Source: Marchantia polymorpha subsp. ruderalis
Lineage: Eukaryota; Streptophyta; Marchantiopsida; Marchantiales; Marchantiaceae
NCBI GenBank assembly: GCA_037833965.1
Contig: AP031352.1
Coordinates: forward strand, 18,456,501 to 18,520,500
Length of the DNA stretch: 64,000 bases
Direction of reading: 5' to 3'
Below are positions 35,931-46,860 of this stretch, piece after piece (the stretch's first letter is position 1; every line of letters starts with the position of its first letter). The position numbers and the translations under genes are program-made. Below the pieces are notes generated by a model, which saw nothing but the letters and a program-made list of their open reading frames with translations, searched no databases and had not been told where the DNA came from.

Positions 35931-37810
35931 GCCCATGATCAATGTCTCACAATGAATCTAAAAAATTAGAATATCTGGAATTCAAAATTTAAATTTCATA
36001 ATACATAACGACAAAACTTAACAAATATTAAACTCAAACCCATTAGAATATTGAGAATTCAAGATTTAAATTTCAAAACCTATAATAATGATAACTAACC
36101 GTTCTCAAACTCAAACACATTTGAACGTTCGAAATCAAAAATTTAAATCTTATAATTCGTAACGACGATTTACTGATGGATCTCAAACACAAACGTATAA
36201 GAACATTCAGAATTCAAGATTCAAATCCTATAATCAACAACGACGATGACGATATAATGACAAATCTCAAACTCTAATTCATTAGAACATTGGAAATTCA
36301 AGATTCAAATTTCATAACCCATAACTACAATTTATTGACGCATCTTGTACTCAAACGCATTTGAACATTTGGTATGAATTGATTGAGATTGAAATCTCAT
36401 TATCCAAAATGACGATTTACTAACAGATCTCAAATTCAAACGCATCGGATCGTTCAGAATTCAAGATTCAAATCTTATAACACAAAACGACGATAATGGT
36501 ATACTGATGGATCTCAAACTCTAATCCATTAGAACATTGAAAAATCAAGATTCAAATTTCATAACCCACAACAACGGTTTATTGATGCATCTCAGCCTCA
36601 AATGCATTTAAACATTCAAAATGCAAGATTGAAATCTCATTATTCAAAATAACGGTTTACTAACGAATCTCAAACTCAAACGAATTTGAACATTTGAAAT
36701 TCAAAATCCAAATCTTATAATTCACAATGACAATTTACTAACGTATGTCAAATTCAAACGCATTAAAACATTCAGAATTCACGATTCAAATCTTCTAACG
36801 CACAATGATGACGACGATATACTGACGGATTTTGAACTTTATTTCATTAAAATATTGAGAATTCAAGATACAAATTTCATAACAAAGAACGACAATTTAC
36901 TAACGGATATTTAAACTCAAACGCATTAGAACACTCAATATTCAAGATTCAAATATTATAATCCACAACGACGGTTTATTAATGAGTCTCAAACTCAAAC
37001 ACATTAGATCATTCAAAATTCCACTTTCATAATCCACAATAATGCTGTACCAACGAGTCTTGAACTCAAACTCAAACACGTTAGACCATTCAAAATTCAA
37101 CTTTCATAATCCACAATGATGCTACACCAACGAGTCTGAAACTCAAACTCATTACAATGGTCTTAATTCAAGATTCACAATTTATAATTCACAACAACTT
37201 TTATTAACAAGTTTCAGATCCAAACGTATTACAATAGGCAAATTTCAAGATTCAAATCTCATAACTCCCCACGACTGTTATACTAAGAGGTTTTAAACTT
37301 AAAATAAATCTCATAACTCACAACGGTATATTAACGGATTTCAAATTCATGCGCATTTGAATATTTAAATTTCAAATCTCATAATCCACAACGATGATAT
37401 ACTAATGAATCTTAAACTCTAATCCATTAGAATATTCACAATTCAAGATTCAAATTTTATAACCAACAACTACGGTATACTAATGGATACCAAATTCAAA
37501 CGCATTAGATTATTCGGAATTCAAGATCCAATTTTCATAAACCATAACGATGGTATATTAACGAGTCTTAAACTCAAACTCATTACAATTCTTGGAATTC
37601 AAGATTCACAATTAATAAATCATAATGACGAATACTAATGATTTTTAAACTCAAACGCATTATAACAGGCAAAATTCAAGATTCAAATCTCATACCGATT
37701 GTTTTACTAATGGATCTTAAATTGAAACGCATCACAACCTTTGGAATTCAAGATTCAAATCTAATAATTTTTACGATAGTTTAACAACGATTCTCAAACT
37801 CAATACAACA
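35931..37810 (+). repeat. 78-bp satellite, fourth block (old, diverged)
   Basis: Diverged copies in the same orientation, with variable unit length and trinucleotide expansions such as GACGATGACGATATA (about 36240). Near 37010-37150 two neighbouring copies of a shorter unit (CATTCAAAATTCAACTTTCA...CCAACGAGTCT) are nearly identical. The block ends at about 37810, with sequence of normal complexity afterwards. Confidence 0.88.
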
Positions 37811-39461
37811 CAAACCAATTATGCTACATACTCCCTCACAACACAAGCTTCCCTTTTGTTGGTTTGACAATGTTGTCATCACAAAATCTTCTGCTTAACT
37901 ATATACATTTTTAAATAAGTTATCTAGTTTAGTACGTAAAAAGAAATGATATTGATAGTATATATTTGAAGGTCAAGATAGTATGGTGAAAAGCGTTTTA
38001 GCAACTTGAAAGGTTAAACCTGAAAACTTGCCGGATCGGTGTACAAGGACTATACTGGTGAGACGTAATATTTCACTGGAGATTTCTGGTAGCGGCCGCT
38101 GTACAGGGAATATTGCGCCGATGCATGAATCGAGTGATGTCTTCGCGCATGAAGATCATGAGAGGAACATGTTATGATCAAGAATCCCTTAGTTCCTAAA
38201 CAATTCTACACTTGCCGACAATAGCAACACTTAATGCCATAACCTCGATATTTAAAATCTACTAACTTAAACCGATATTTGAATGAGGAACTCTGTATCT
38301 AGTAGTGAAGTCATTATTCTTAATAGTATTATCCTGAAAAGTAGCTCCCGATTGTGTGGCCGTGAAAGAAATTCTTCCAGAAATGAAGTAGTTCATGCGC
38401 TATGGCCATATCGGTTTATGAGGACTGAAACAAGTTAAAACTCGCCAACGCCAGTATATGCTCCTCAACAAACTTCAACTATAGTTCCATAGAAGCATAC
38501 AGGAGTCAAGATATGGTGTAGCCATTGCCCGAGATGTATGATGGACCATCATTGATGGTCAATATCATGGACACTGTCAGTCCTGCCACTGGTCTAATCG
38601 CTACTTATGTCTGATGTCTCTCTCTATCTGACAGTTTCACTGGCTGCATGACATGCGGCTCCCACAATCTTTCTACTGAGACTGGTAAAATGGAGTGGGG
38701 TTAAATGGAGGGAAAAAGAACATCCTGCTTGAATATGGATATGGAGGAGGTGGATGTTGAGAAGCATTGACTTGAGAGTGTTCCTTTCTGTTAGCTGTCA
38801 GATAGGAGCGTTCTGACTTTCGCGTAACAATCTCAAGTCTGTCCAAACTCCAATCTCTACATTATGAAAGGTTTTCTGTAGCCAATTTCTTCAAAGATTG
38901 GTTGACTTCCGGCCACGTTGGTCGCATGTTCCTTATGTGCTTTTGAACTCATAACCAATATGTTTACGAGACAAATCTGATGGGTTGTTTTTTTTCTCGA
39001 AGGAGTGTTTTTCCGAGAGCTCCTCTTTTAAATCCAATCGCTGTAATTTGAGAGGCCACGGAGTAACTATATTGGTGTGCGAAGAATATCGATGTTCAGT
39101 GAGCATGCTGTCGTCCGCATTGAGAATGTCAAAAAAGAACAATGGTAAAGTGTTGCGGAGCGCAGAAAAGTCTAGTACATTTAAGAACAAAACACCAAAA
39201 TCCATGCGCCGAATGGTTTTAAAATGGACAGTGTAAACTGACTGGCCTCAACAAAAATAGACGTCTCTTGCAAGGTTCGATTCAGCAGATCGCCGCCAGT
39301 TGCACCAATGTCACCAACTTTTTGGCAGTAATTCGGAGTTTACAGCCAAAGTTACCATCTGTAGCGTCGATGGAGTCAAACTAAGACAAAGCAGTGCCCA
39401 CTTTGAAGACTTTTGGACCCTTAGACATGAGATCATCTCTCCCGAATCAAGATCCTCGACA
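37811..39461. other. Intergenic DNA, nothing recognised
   Basis: Mixed composition. Open frames at 38933-39236 on both strands overlap each other and show no family signature. Degenerate 3' parts of the neighbouring SUVH-like pseudogene may extend into 39300-39460, but I cannot identify a pre-SET or SET motif. Confidence 0.4.
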
Positions 39462-40354
39462 CTACTCCCGTTGGAGGCTGAAGTTGTGGAACAGACACCA
39501 CCTTTCGAGGTAAATCGATGGAGCAAGCAGAAGCGTTACATGTCCCATGTGTTTGCAGTTCCGACAGACGCTGAAGTAATTCTTGCCTCGCGTTGTCCCT
39601 TCCGTTGCTTCACCAATCGAAACTTCCAAACCCTGGACCCAGCCGTGCCTTCCAACACTACAGAGACCATTAAACCGGTAGGTCTTCTTCACAACATCTC
39701 CATTGGAAAACTTTTCTCTTCGGATCACACGAACCGAGATCGCTGGAGTTCTTCACAGCTAAATTTCCCGGCAACAACTCATAATTCTTCTCGATGGCCT
39801 TGTGCAGTGCGGCAAGCCGCGTGTGAGTGAGATTCTTATCGCCACCAGAGCCCACATAAATCAGAATTTCTGTATCCCCCTGAAGAGACGACACTAACAG
39901 CAACAGGCGGTGGATTTCCATCCTTATCAAAAAATCCACTGTTATGAGCAGGAATGTAGTCGATTCCTGCTTGCGAAGATCGATGGACTATCAAAATAGA
40001 CAGCTCTTGTCTGCACGATAATGAGTCACCCACTTCAACGCCAGGAATGTTGCCAATCATACTCCAGCCCTCGTTGAAACAGAACTGCTTGGACATGAGG
40101 TACTTGCCAGCCTTCACGTCAGGTCTGGACTTACATCCGTCGATTCTCGCCATCTTCGAAGCCTCGGATCTGTAATGACGAACCAGGTAGTGGAACTGGT
40201 CGACGATGGTTTTGACTCGGAGTCGAGGGTCGTACGCTTTCCTTGGGGGTCCGCTGAAAATGCTGTCCACTTCCGGGAGAGCAATAATGTCATGTCTTGA
40301 CTTCCGTGGAACTTTGGATATCCTCTGCCTGTTTCCAGCTTGACGTTCTTTCAC
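39462..40354 (-). pseudogene. SUVH-like SRA (SET- and RING-associated/YDG) domain pseudogene
   Basis: Minus-strand homology to the SRA domain of plant SU(VAR)3-9 homologs, which bind methylated DNA next to an H3K9 methyltransferase. The first segment (40354-39836) has DPRLRVKTIVDQFHYLVRHY, then KSRPDVKAGKYLM, then IPGVEVGDSL, GIDYIP and VVSSGGY, in the canonical order. At a G5 run near 39866-39872 the frame shifts and continues with EILIYVGSGGDKN and GNLAVKNS. After about 39740 it shifts again to VRVIRREKFSNG and KKTYRFNGL. These pieces match consecutive parts of one SRA domain, so at least two indels disrupt it. The usual end of the domain and the pre-SET/SET part are not seen. Sequencing error in the homopolymer could explain one shift but not the missing catalytic part. 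Confidence 0.85.
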
Positions 40355-41592
40355 ATTACTGATATGGTCGATTTGTGATCCCTAGAAAAGTCGGCGTCAC
40401 AGCTGGGAGTTTCAATGGAATCCTCTGGGAAGCCCGAGGTATTTCGGTTAGGCTCTCTGATGCTGTCATGCGCTAGCCAGATGACCAAGCGTGAACAATT
40501 TGACAATTGGCAGTGGCAAACTTGGTCAGCTACGTATGAATAGACCAGACATCTCCGGGATTTACTAGTGAAAGTTCAAATAGTAGATTCAATGTAGTAT
40601 AAACCCTGAAGACAAGAAAGGCAAGTCTTTCATAGCAATCTAGATGAAACCTGGAATACAATACTTGTAAACCTCTTGTCAGGAATGTTGGAAAAAAACG
40701 AGAAACGATTCTAAGGCGGTTGGTACAGTATCATATATGGTGCAGAAAACAATATTTATAGTTGTTACAGGATGAAATAACTATATATCTTGTTTTCTGC
40801 ATGTTCCTAATGTTTACAGAATGGAAACGTTGGTTCGAGAATGGCTGTCTCCGGAATTATAATATTTTTTAGAATTCATGATCAGGTGCCTTCGCTGCAC
40901 AACTTGATCGGATTAGAATGATATGTCCCCCACTAAAGTGATGCACAGCCAGTTGTTAAACGACAGCCATGCATGAGCTCCATTGAGTAGGGAACAAGCA
41001 CTCGACAATAAGGACTTGAACACAGTCGGATGCCATACCATTCACCAGATAAATGGATGCACAACCTGCCAAAAAGTGTATGGCTTTCTTACCCCACAAC
41101 TATGAGCAAGAAGGATGTGATCTCTCAATCCGCATGAAGAGACATCAGTACAATCTTGTTCCTGTTTATGAGTGCTTTGTGCAGTTACCGTGATAATAAT
41201 ATAACGTTCTGTCTCTTTCTTGGTGATAGAAGCCAAAATCTGCTTCAATATCGAATGTCTGATATATTATACATGAAGTTAATGATAATTATTTTTTATT
41301 CTATAAATCAAGACCTAAAAAATTTCAAATGCTATTTGGTTAATTACTACGAAAAAGTTTCTTAACATTCATTAACAAATTTGACACTTGATTTCACTCA
41401 AACAAGCTGCTTGGCATCATGTGTGTTCAACTTTGTACTGGTAAATTCGACAGATCGGTACAATGTGAGTTGTAAATATCAACGTTATGATGATGAATGA
41501 GCTCGTATGTACCTCCTGACTATATAACACTTACATCATTATCTGATATGAGGTTTGTCCTCATCTACGCCAGAATTCATAGTAACCAGATT
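40355..41592. other. Intergenic DNA with one imperfect foldback
   Basis: No gene is supported. A 26-bp-arm hairpin with three mismatches and a 9-nt loop lies at 40741-40801. Confidence 0.4.
40741..40801. repeat. Imperfect 26-bp inverted repeat, 9-nt loop
   Basis: The left arm at 40741-40766 starts TGCAGAAAACAA. The right arm at 40776-40801 ends TTGTTTTCTGCA. Twenty-three of 26 positions pair. Size and mismatch pattern would fit a compact small-RNA precursor or a tiny foldback transposon. Confidence 0.7.
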
Positions 41593-43272
41593 TTAGTCCA
41601 TAGCTTTTGTTCTATAAAGAGTCGGTGAAGTGGAGAAAGCGTTTGAGCTCTTTCCACTTCCTTCAAGTACAGCACAAGCGTTGTGAACAACAGATGCGAG
41701 AGCTCCTAGCCTTTTTTTTTGTTGCATGAGATTCCGCTTTGTGATTTCGAGCTGTTTTGATCTAATTTCTCTCAGCTCGTGCGTGAGGTTTCTTGATTTT
41801 GCAATGAATCCAGTTCCAGCAGTGTCTTTGATTGCGGTAAGCATTTCACTTTTGTTGGCAGGAACTTCTGTTCCTTTCTTCTCAAAGTAATGTCCTGATT
41901 CGCCTTCAGCTGTCTTCAGCTGTTTCTTGCTCTTGGCTTCCTGGCTCAACTTGGACTGTTCAGCATTCATGTCGGGGCGCTGTCTTTTGACAGTCAGTCT
42001 CTTTGGTCCGGCAGCTAGGTCCGAGTCGATTAGATGTTCAAATCCGCCACCGAGGATCTCTCTCCTTTCAGACTGTCTTCCGCCTCCTACATTGTGACCG
42101 TTTAATGGACAAAAGGTAGAGTATATATCAATAAGTGAGCAGAAGTGGACGATGCATTGATCACTGCCTAATTGTAGCCCAAGAACATGGCACAGACCAA
42201 TGGTGAGATTATGTTTACCTTCGGCAGCTGCCATCGAGAATCTCAGAGATCCATCGTCACAAGAGGAAGTTACTGCCTCCTGTACTGGTCCAAGAGGCTC
42301 ATCCTGGTTCACCTTCTCAGAGAAAGGCATCTGTCCAGCATTATCATAATCTGCCACCTTTATTTCTTCATGTGTTGACTCGAGAATTGTGTATATTTCT
42401 TTCCCAGATTGTTGATCAGTGTGGAGAATGGCCGTCTGTGCTTCAGCACGAGGAAGCTCCGACATCTCCCCCACCGAAGTAATCCAGTTTTCAGCATCGG
42501 TGTTGCTGAATTCGAGCTCTTGAAATCTTTGTCCTGACGCTTCGGATGCTGAGTCCATTCTTCTCTCAGATTCTGTTTGGAGATCTGTTTTCTCATTTCG
42601 TACTGGAGGTAGTTTCGAAGTATCCGCCATGAGAGAAGGCGAGATCCCAGCATCAGCATGAGCGATTCCGGCCAAGTTTCTATTTTCCGTTACTGTTTTC
42701 AGCACTGAATCCTCAAATTCCGCAAATTCTGTTTCGAAAGGTGTAAAATCTGGCACTGCAGTTCTTTCTCGTCTTCGTTTCGCATCCATCTGTTCAATGC
42801 CCTCTCCAGTTGGTACCAGTACCGAGTCCATCTCTTGTCCAGATTCAGTGCCATGGGCCTCGCCACATTTATCAAGTATGGATCTCATCAGCTCCAGGAC
42901 CTGAAGGTTCATGGAATAAAGGCCGGGTTCGGCGCGTTTTGCCGAATCACTGAGACAGCAAAAGTCCATATTGTTCACTTGCGACCATTCCTGGATTTTG
43001 TTGAACTGGTTCCGCATTTTCGAGTATTTCAGTCTGCAGATGTTGGCGCTCCTGTTCGAAAACCCGCGATGGCGCATGTACTTTTCGATATTCTGAAACG
43101 AGACCTTCAGTTCAACCTCGTTGGCGGCTCGAGCTTCCCAGGCGAGGCTTGGGCCGAACTCATGCTCCAGAGCATGCACGAGCGTCAGCGTTTCGTCCAG
43201 TGTCCACCTTCCACCGCTGTACGTCGGGCCCACCGTGTCCTCCTCCATCTCGACGCCACCCTTCACACTCAC
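41593..43272 (-). CDS. Trihelix/Myb-SANT-like DNA-binding protein
   Basis: The open frame is 559 codons from 43272 to the stop at 41593. Residues about 20-95 form a trihelix-type domain: GGRWTLDETLTLVHAL, a central WEARAANEV-type helix, YMRHRGFSNRSANICRLKYS and the end NQFNKIQEW. This matches the R/K-W-T...E-x-L, R-S/T-x-x-C-x-x-K/R and Y/F-x-K-I-x-x-W pattern of plant GT factors. A basic stretch (DAKRRRERT) and a C-terminal helix (LREIRSKQLEITKRNLMQQK), likely a coiled coil, follow. A probable intron lies at 42087-42218: donor GAAG|GTAAAC, acceptor aatgtag|GAGG. It is 132 nt long and free of stops, so the spliced protein is 515 aa. Start at residue 1 or at Met9 (43248) is undecided. A nuclear transcription factor is inferred. 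Confidence 0.85.
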   Translation of the reverse strand: MSVKGGVEMEEDTVGPTYSGGRWTLDETLTLVHALEHEFGPSLAWEARAANEVELKVSFQNIEKYMRHRGFSNRSANICRLKYSKMRNQFNKIQEWSQVNNMDFCCLSDSAKRAEPGLYSMNLQVLELMRSILDKCGEAHGTESGQEMDSVLVPTGEGIEQMDAKRRRERTAVPDFTPFETEFAEFEDSVLKTVTENRNLAGIAHADAGISPSLMADTSKLPPVRNEKTDLQTESERRMDSASEASGQRFQELEFSNTDAENWITSVGEMSELPRAEAQTAILHTDQQSGKEIYTILESTHEEIKVADYDNAGQMPFSEKVNQDEPLGPVQEAVTSSCDDGSLRFSMAAAEGKHNLTIGLCHVLGLQLGSDQCIVHFCSLIDIYSTFCPLNGHNVGGGRQSERREILGGGFEHLIDSDLAAGPKRLTVKRQRPDMNAEQSKLSQEAKSKKQLKTAEGESGHYFEKKGTEVPANKSEMLTAIKDTAGTGFIAKSRNLTHELREIRSKQLEITKRNLMQQKKRLGALASVVHNACAVLEGSGKSSNAFSTSPTLYRTKAMD

Positions 43273-46200
43273 ACTATCCTCTCAGTATCTCCAGCAGCAG
43301 CCCTTGATCAGAAGTCTTCATCTTACTTCATGTCCATAATTATGTCGCTCAGAAGTTACTTCAATCCACAGATATTGGCAAGCCTCTGGGTGAGAGTTGG
43401 CTGATCGTATGAACCTTGTTGGCACATGTGAGTCAAGGAGTTTAGGAGTTAAGCCTCGGGAGATATGCGTCCTCTCAAGCGTCAAACGCCCATTTGTGTT
43501 GAAAGAGGCCTGGCCGTTCGTAGTCTGATCCTCGAGCCAAACATCATTCCAGAATAAGAACCGAAATCGCGGAGGCTGAAATTTGAAAATCAATGGACGT
43601 TTGTTGTTGAGCTCTCTGGAGTTTGCACAGATCAACAATATTGATTCTCTCAATCTAAACGGAAGCGCCATCCTGATGAACGAGGAACACGACTTGCCAG
43701 AGGCATTCCGTTTGGTGTACAATCGAACAAGGCAAACGGACAGGCCAAAGCCCTTGATGTTCGGCTTGCTTCCTGAACCTCGCCGTTTCTCTTCTGATTG
43801 GTGTAAAAGGGTTGTCATTGACGTTTCGAATTCGTCGTTCGTCGGCTGTTCTTCTCGCATCATGCGGTCGGTCAGTCTTTTCGCCGTCCGTCAACACTCA
43901 GACATCCCGTGACTCACGAGTGAATTGAAGCTCCATCGGCCCCAGTCCACAACCCGTTTCCCACAGCGGTAAAAGATTCGTGACCGAGCAACATCTCCAC
44001 CCATATCACCTTCTTCAGGTCCTCTGTCCTTACGCACTCTGTTCTTCTCGTGTATTCCTATCTGAAGTTATTCCAGTACTAAAGAGGGAATGGAATCCTC
44101 AAATATTCGCCACTCTTGAGTATTTGTTTTCGTTATCAGATTTTAAGTGGACACCAATATTGTTCAGCCACCGAAGCAGCTCAGTGTAATTTAATGAGCC
44201 AAAACAATCAGCTGACAGAAGTATGACCTTACCTTCCGAATGAAAGACGCTGGGACTGTATTGTTGTGACCAGCAGGCTAGGTATCAGCATCAAGACTCG
44301 GGTTGCCATCAGCAACCAGCAGTGCTCTCATGCGAGGCGAGGCCCATAGCTTTTGCACGTTTGACATATTGCATATCGCACCTCGATCCAAATTTCTAGA
44401 TCGAAGTTGCGTAGGTCTAGTGCAGAATACCAATGTTTTCCTACTGGAATGAAGGAGACAACCAGGTCAATGCGTCCTAGGCAGGCCTGATTTACCGTCT
44501 GCCCTCTATCGCACGAGCACTTCACTTGGCCTTTGGGGTCTTTTCCCTTGTTTGTGGTTTTCAGCCTTTTGGCCCTTTGGGTCCCCGGGCTTGGTCTATT
44601 ACCATTTACCACTTCTTTTGTACTCCTCTGAACTCCTCTGACGTATTCGATGTGATTTGCTAAATTCACGGTCTGCAGGTCAACCTTCCCTCCTCCGCCG
44701 CTTTCATGATCAGAGTCAGCAAAACCTTTTGTCCAAATTATCGTCATCAAATAGAGCAGCTATGTTGTAGCAAGTTCGTGTCATCACAATTCTGCTCTCC
44801 AGACAAGCCAAGCCAAGCCAGCTGTCGAAGACAGAGCACGCCATCTCCCTTGGCGAACTCTCTAAAGGGGATACAACACGACCATATCTCCGGCCGAGAG
44901 AAGACATGAGCAGACACTGCCCTACAGCACCATGGCCTCCCGAGAGAGAGAGAGAGAAAAAGAAGGGCCAAGCTGGACAAGTATAGTGCTGTCCGAATGC
45001 CCTTTCGACATTGCAATGGTACCCTGGAAGCTGGACGTAACCATGGACGTTCATGCGACTCGATACAACATCATTGCAGCGAGTTCAAACTGCAGACAAC
45101 AACATTTGGGCAGGTGGTGGCTGGACACTTGAGAGCGTGCTTCCTCGATCGATGCAAGACATAAAACATCTGCCACATGGTACTAGTGCCCAACCAGCGA
45201 CGAGCAGACGACATGGCATGCTACTGTGACCTTTTGGTTACCTTCAGATGTCGCCAAGAATTTGGAAGTGCGTCTTTTCATTCTTTCCGAGTCTGATATT
45301 CTCCTTAAGTAATGTATTATACACAAAAATGAGGATAAAACTCAGCAAGAAAACTTTACACGCACATCAAAGTACTGATGTGGAGGTCTCCAACGGAACT
45401 CCAACAACACGTAAAACCATTCTTTCATGGTAGGTTATTGAAAGTTGGACATGTATCATGTCATTAGATACCGCAAGTTCTCATGAAGGATTCAAATTCA
45501 TACACTTCTATTTTATCCTAAGCAATAGAGCATCGTAAACAACTCATTATCTTTCATTTTATGAAAGAAGAAGGGGAACAATGGTATAAAAGGAAGTGAT
45601 GGTAAAAACATACAAGTATAGTAAAGCCTATTACAAAAAGGGTTAGTTATTAATCCCATATGAAATGTTCATGGAAAATCTTAATTTTGTGATAATTATC
45701 ATGGTTTGTCTTAATCTCTACCAAGAAATCTATGGTATATATCAAGTTGCAATTAGAGGGTACTAACAAATATAAACTATAATTCACTTATACCATATGC
45801 AATATATTTTTGTTGATAAATGGTGTCCTCATTGCTACTGTGAACTATTTGACCAAGAGTATTTACCAAAGTAGAAACCGGAGTCACAAGGAGCCAAACA
45901 GTAACCCAATTTCACGCTCAACTGCAACGAATAATTTCTTTCGATTATTTCTTTATTTCATTGTCCGCAGCAACATGAAAATTGGAGGACGTCGAGAAAT
46001 TTGACAGTTGAATTTCTTGATTCAACAGTCGATGACAATTTAGAGAATCAAATGAGGTGAGAGTTAAGAGCGTCAAACTTCTCGATTTTACATTTGGCAG
46101 CGACGAAATAGCAAGAGGCAACATTAAGAACTCTGAAAATTAAACTTCTTGATGGTATAGTTGCCTAGAATGGTGACACTTTCTAATCTGATAGATGATA

Positions 46201-46860
46201 AGACTAATGTTGATTCAACTGATTGATCGGTTGATTCTCGGATGCAATAGTTTGAGTGTTGTTAACAACAATGCGAACAATTTAAAAGTGAACATGAAGG
46301 TTATTCATCACAAAGTGAGTGGATAACACGAGAATTATTGAGAACGAGACGGAGAGATCTACTGAAAAGAAAGTGAAATTAAAATAGTGCAGTAATTGAA
46401 AAGGTTTTAACAAACGTAAGTTTTATTTATACAATTTAAGGTGTAATGAAATATTTCTCAAAAAGAATTGTATCAAAAGTGAGGTTTAAATAAAATTCAA
46501 ATAAATAATCGTTTGGAGCAAGATGAAAACTATGAAAATTTGCAATTTCGATTTTGATGTGTGTTTAAATATTTTAATGTAGAGAAAAATCATGCTCAAA
46601 GTTCGCAATATTGAAAATTCACTAAATCTAGAAAAAAAAAATTCGTAAAAGTAAAAATAATATGGAAAGAGATGCAGAAAATAGCATGTACGGTAGGCAT
46701 AATAAACTATTTTTCTAAATAGCCCCGAAGACTTTCCCGGAAGGGCGATGGCCTTTACACGGTGATGTTTTAGAAAGGTAATTATTTCGAAGTATAATGT
46801 ATCTATGAACTGTCCCTTCACTGGAAATGCACCAATGGTTCTTGATTCGTCCTCGGGCTC
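43273..46860. other. Intergenic region; promoter side of the trihelix gene; no other gene recognised
   Basis: The part nearest 43273 should contain the promoter and 5' UTR of the trihelix-like gene. A 181-codon minus frame at 43318-43863 has no domain and lies in that leader region. The frame at 44328-44750 is low-complexity and unassigned. 45480-46700 turns AT-rich and has only short chance frames. Confidence 0.4.

Noticed and set aside
28331-37810. CRISPR-like direct repeats
   Set aside because: The units are contiguous 78-bp satellite copies without spacers, they diverge along their whole length, and the genome is eukaryotic.
43318-43863. 181-codon minus-strand frame upstream of the trihelix-like gene
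   Set aside because: No recognisable motif, no splice support, and it lies where the leader and promoter of the trihelix gene should be.
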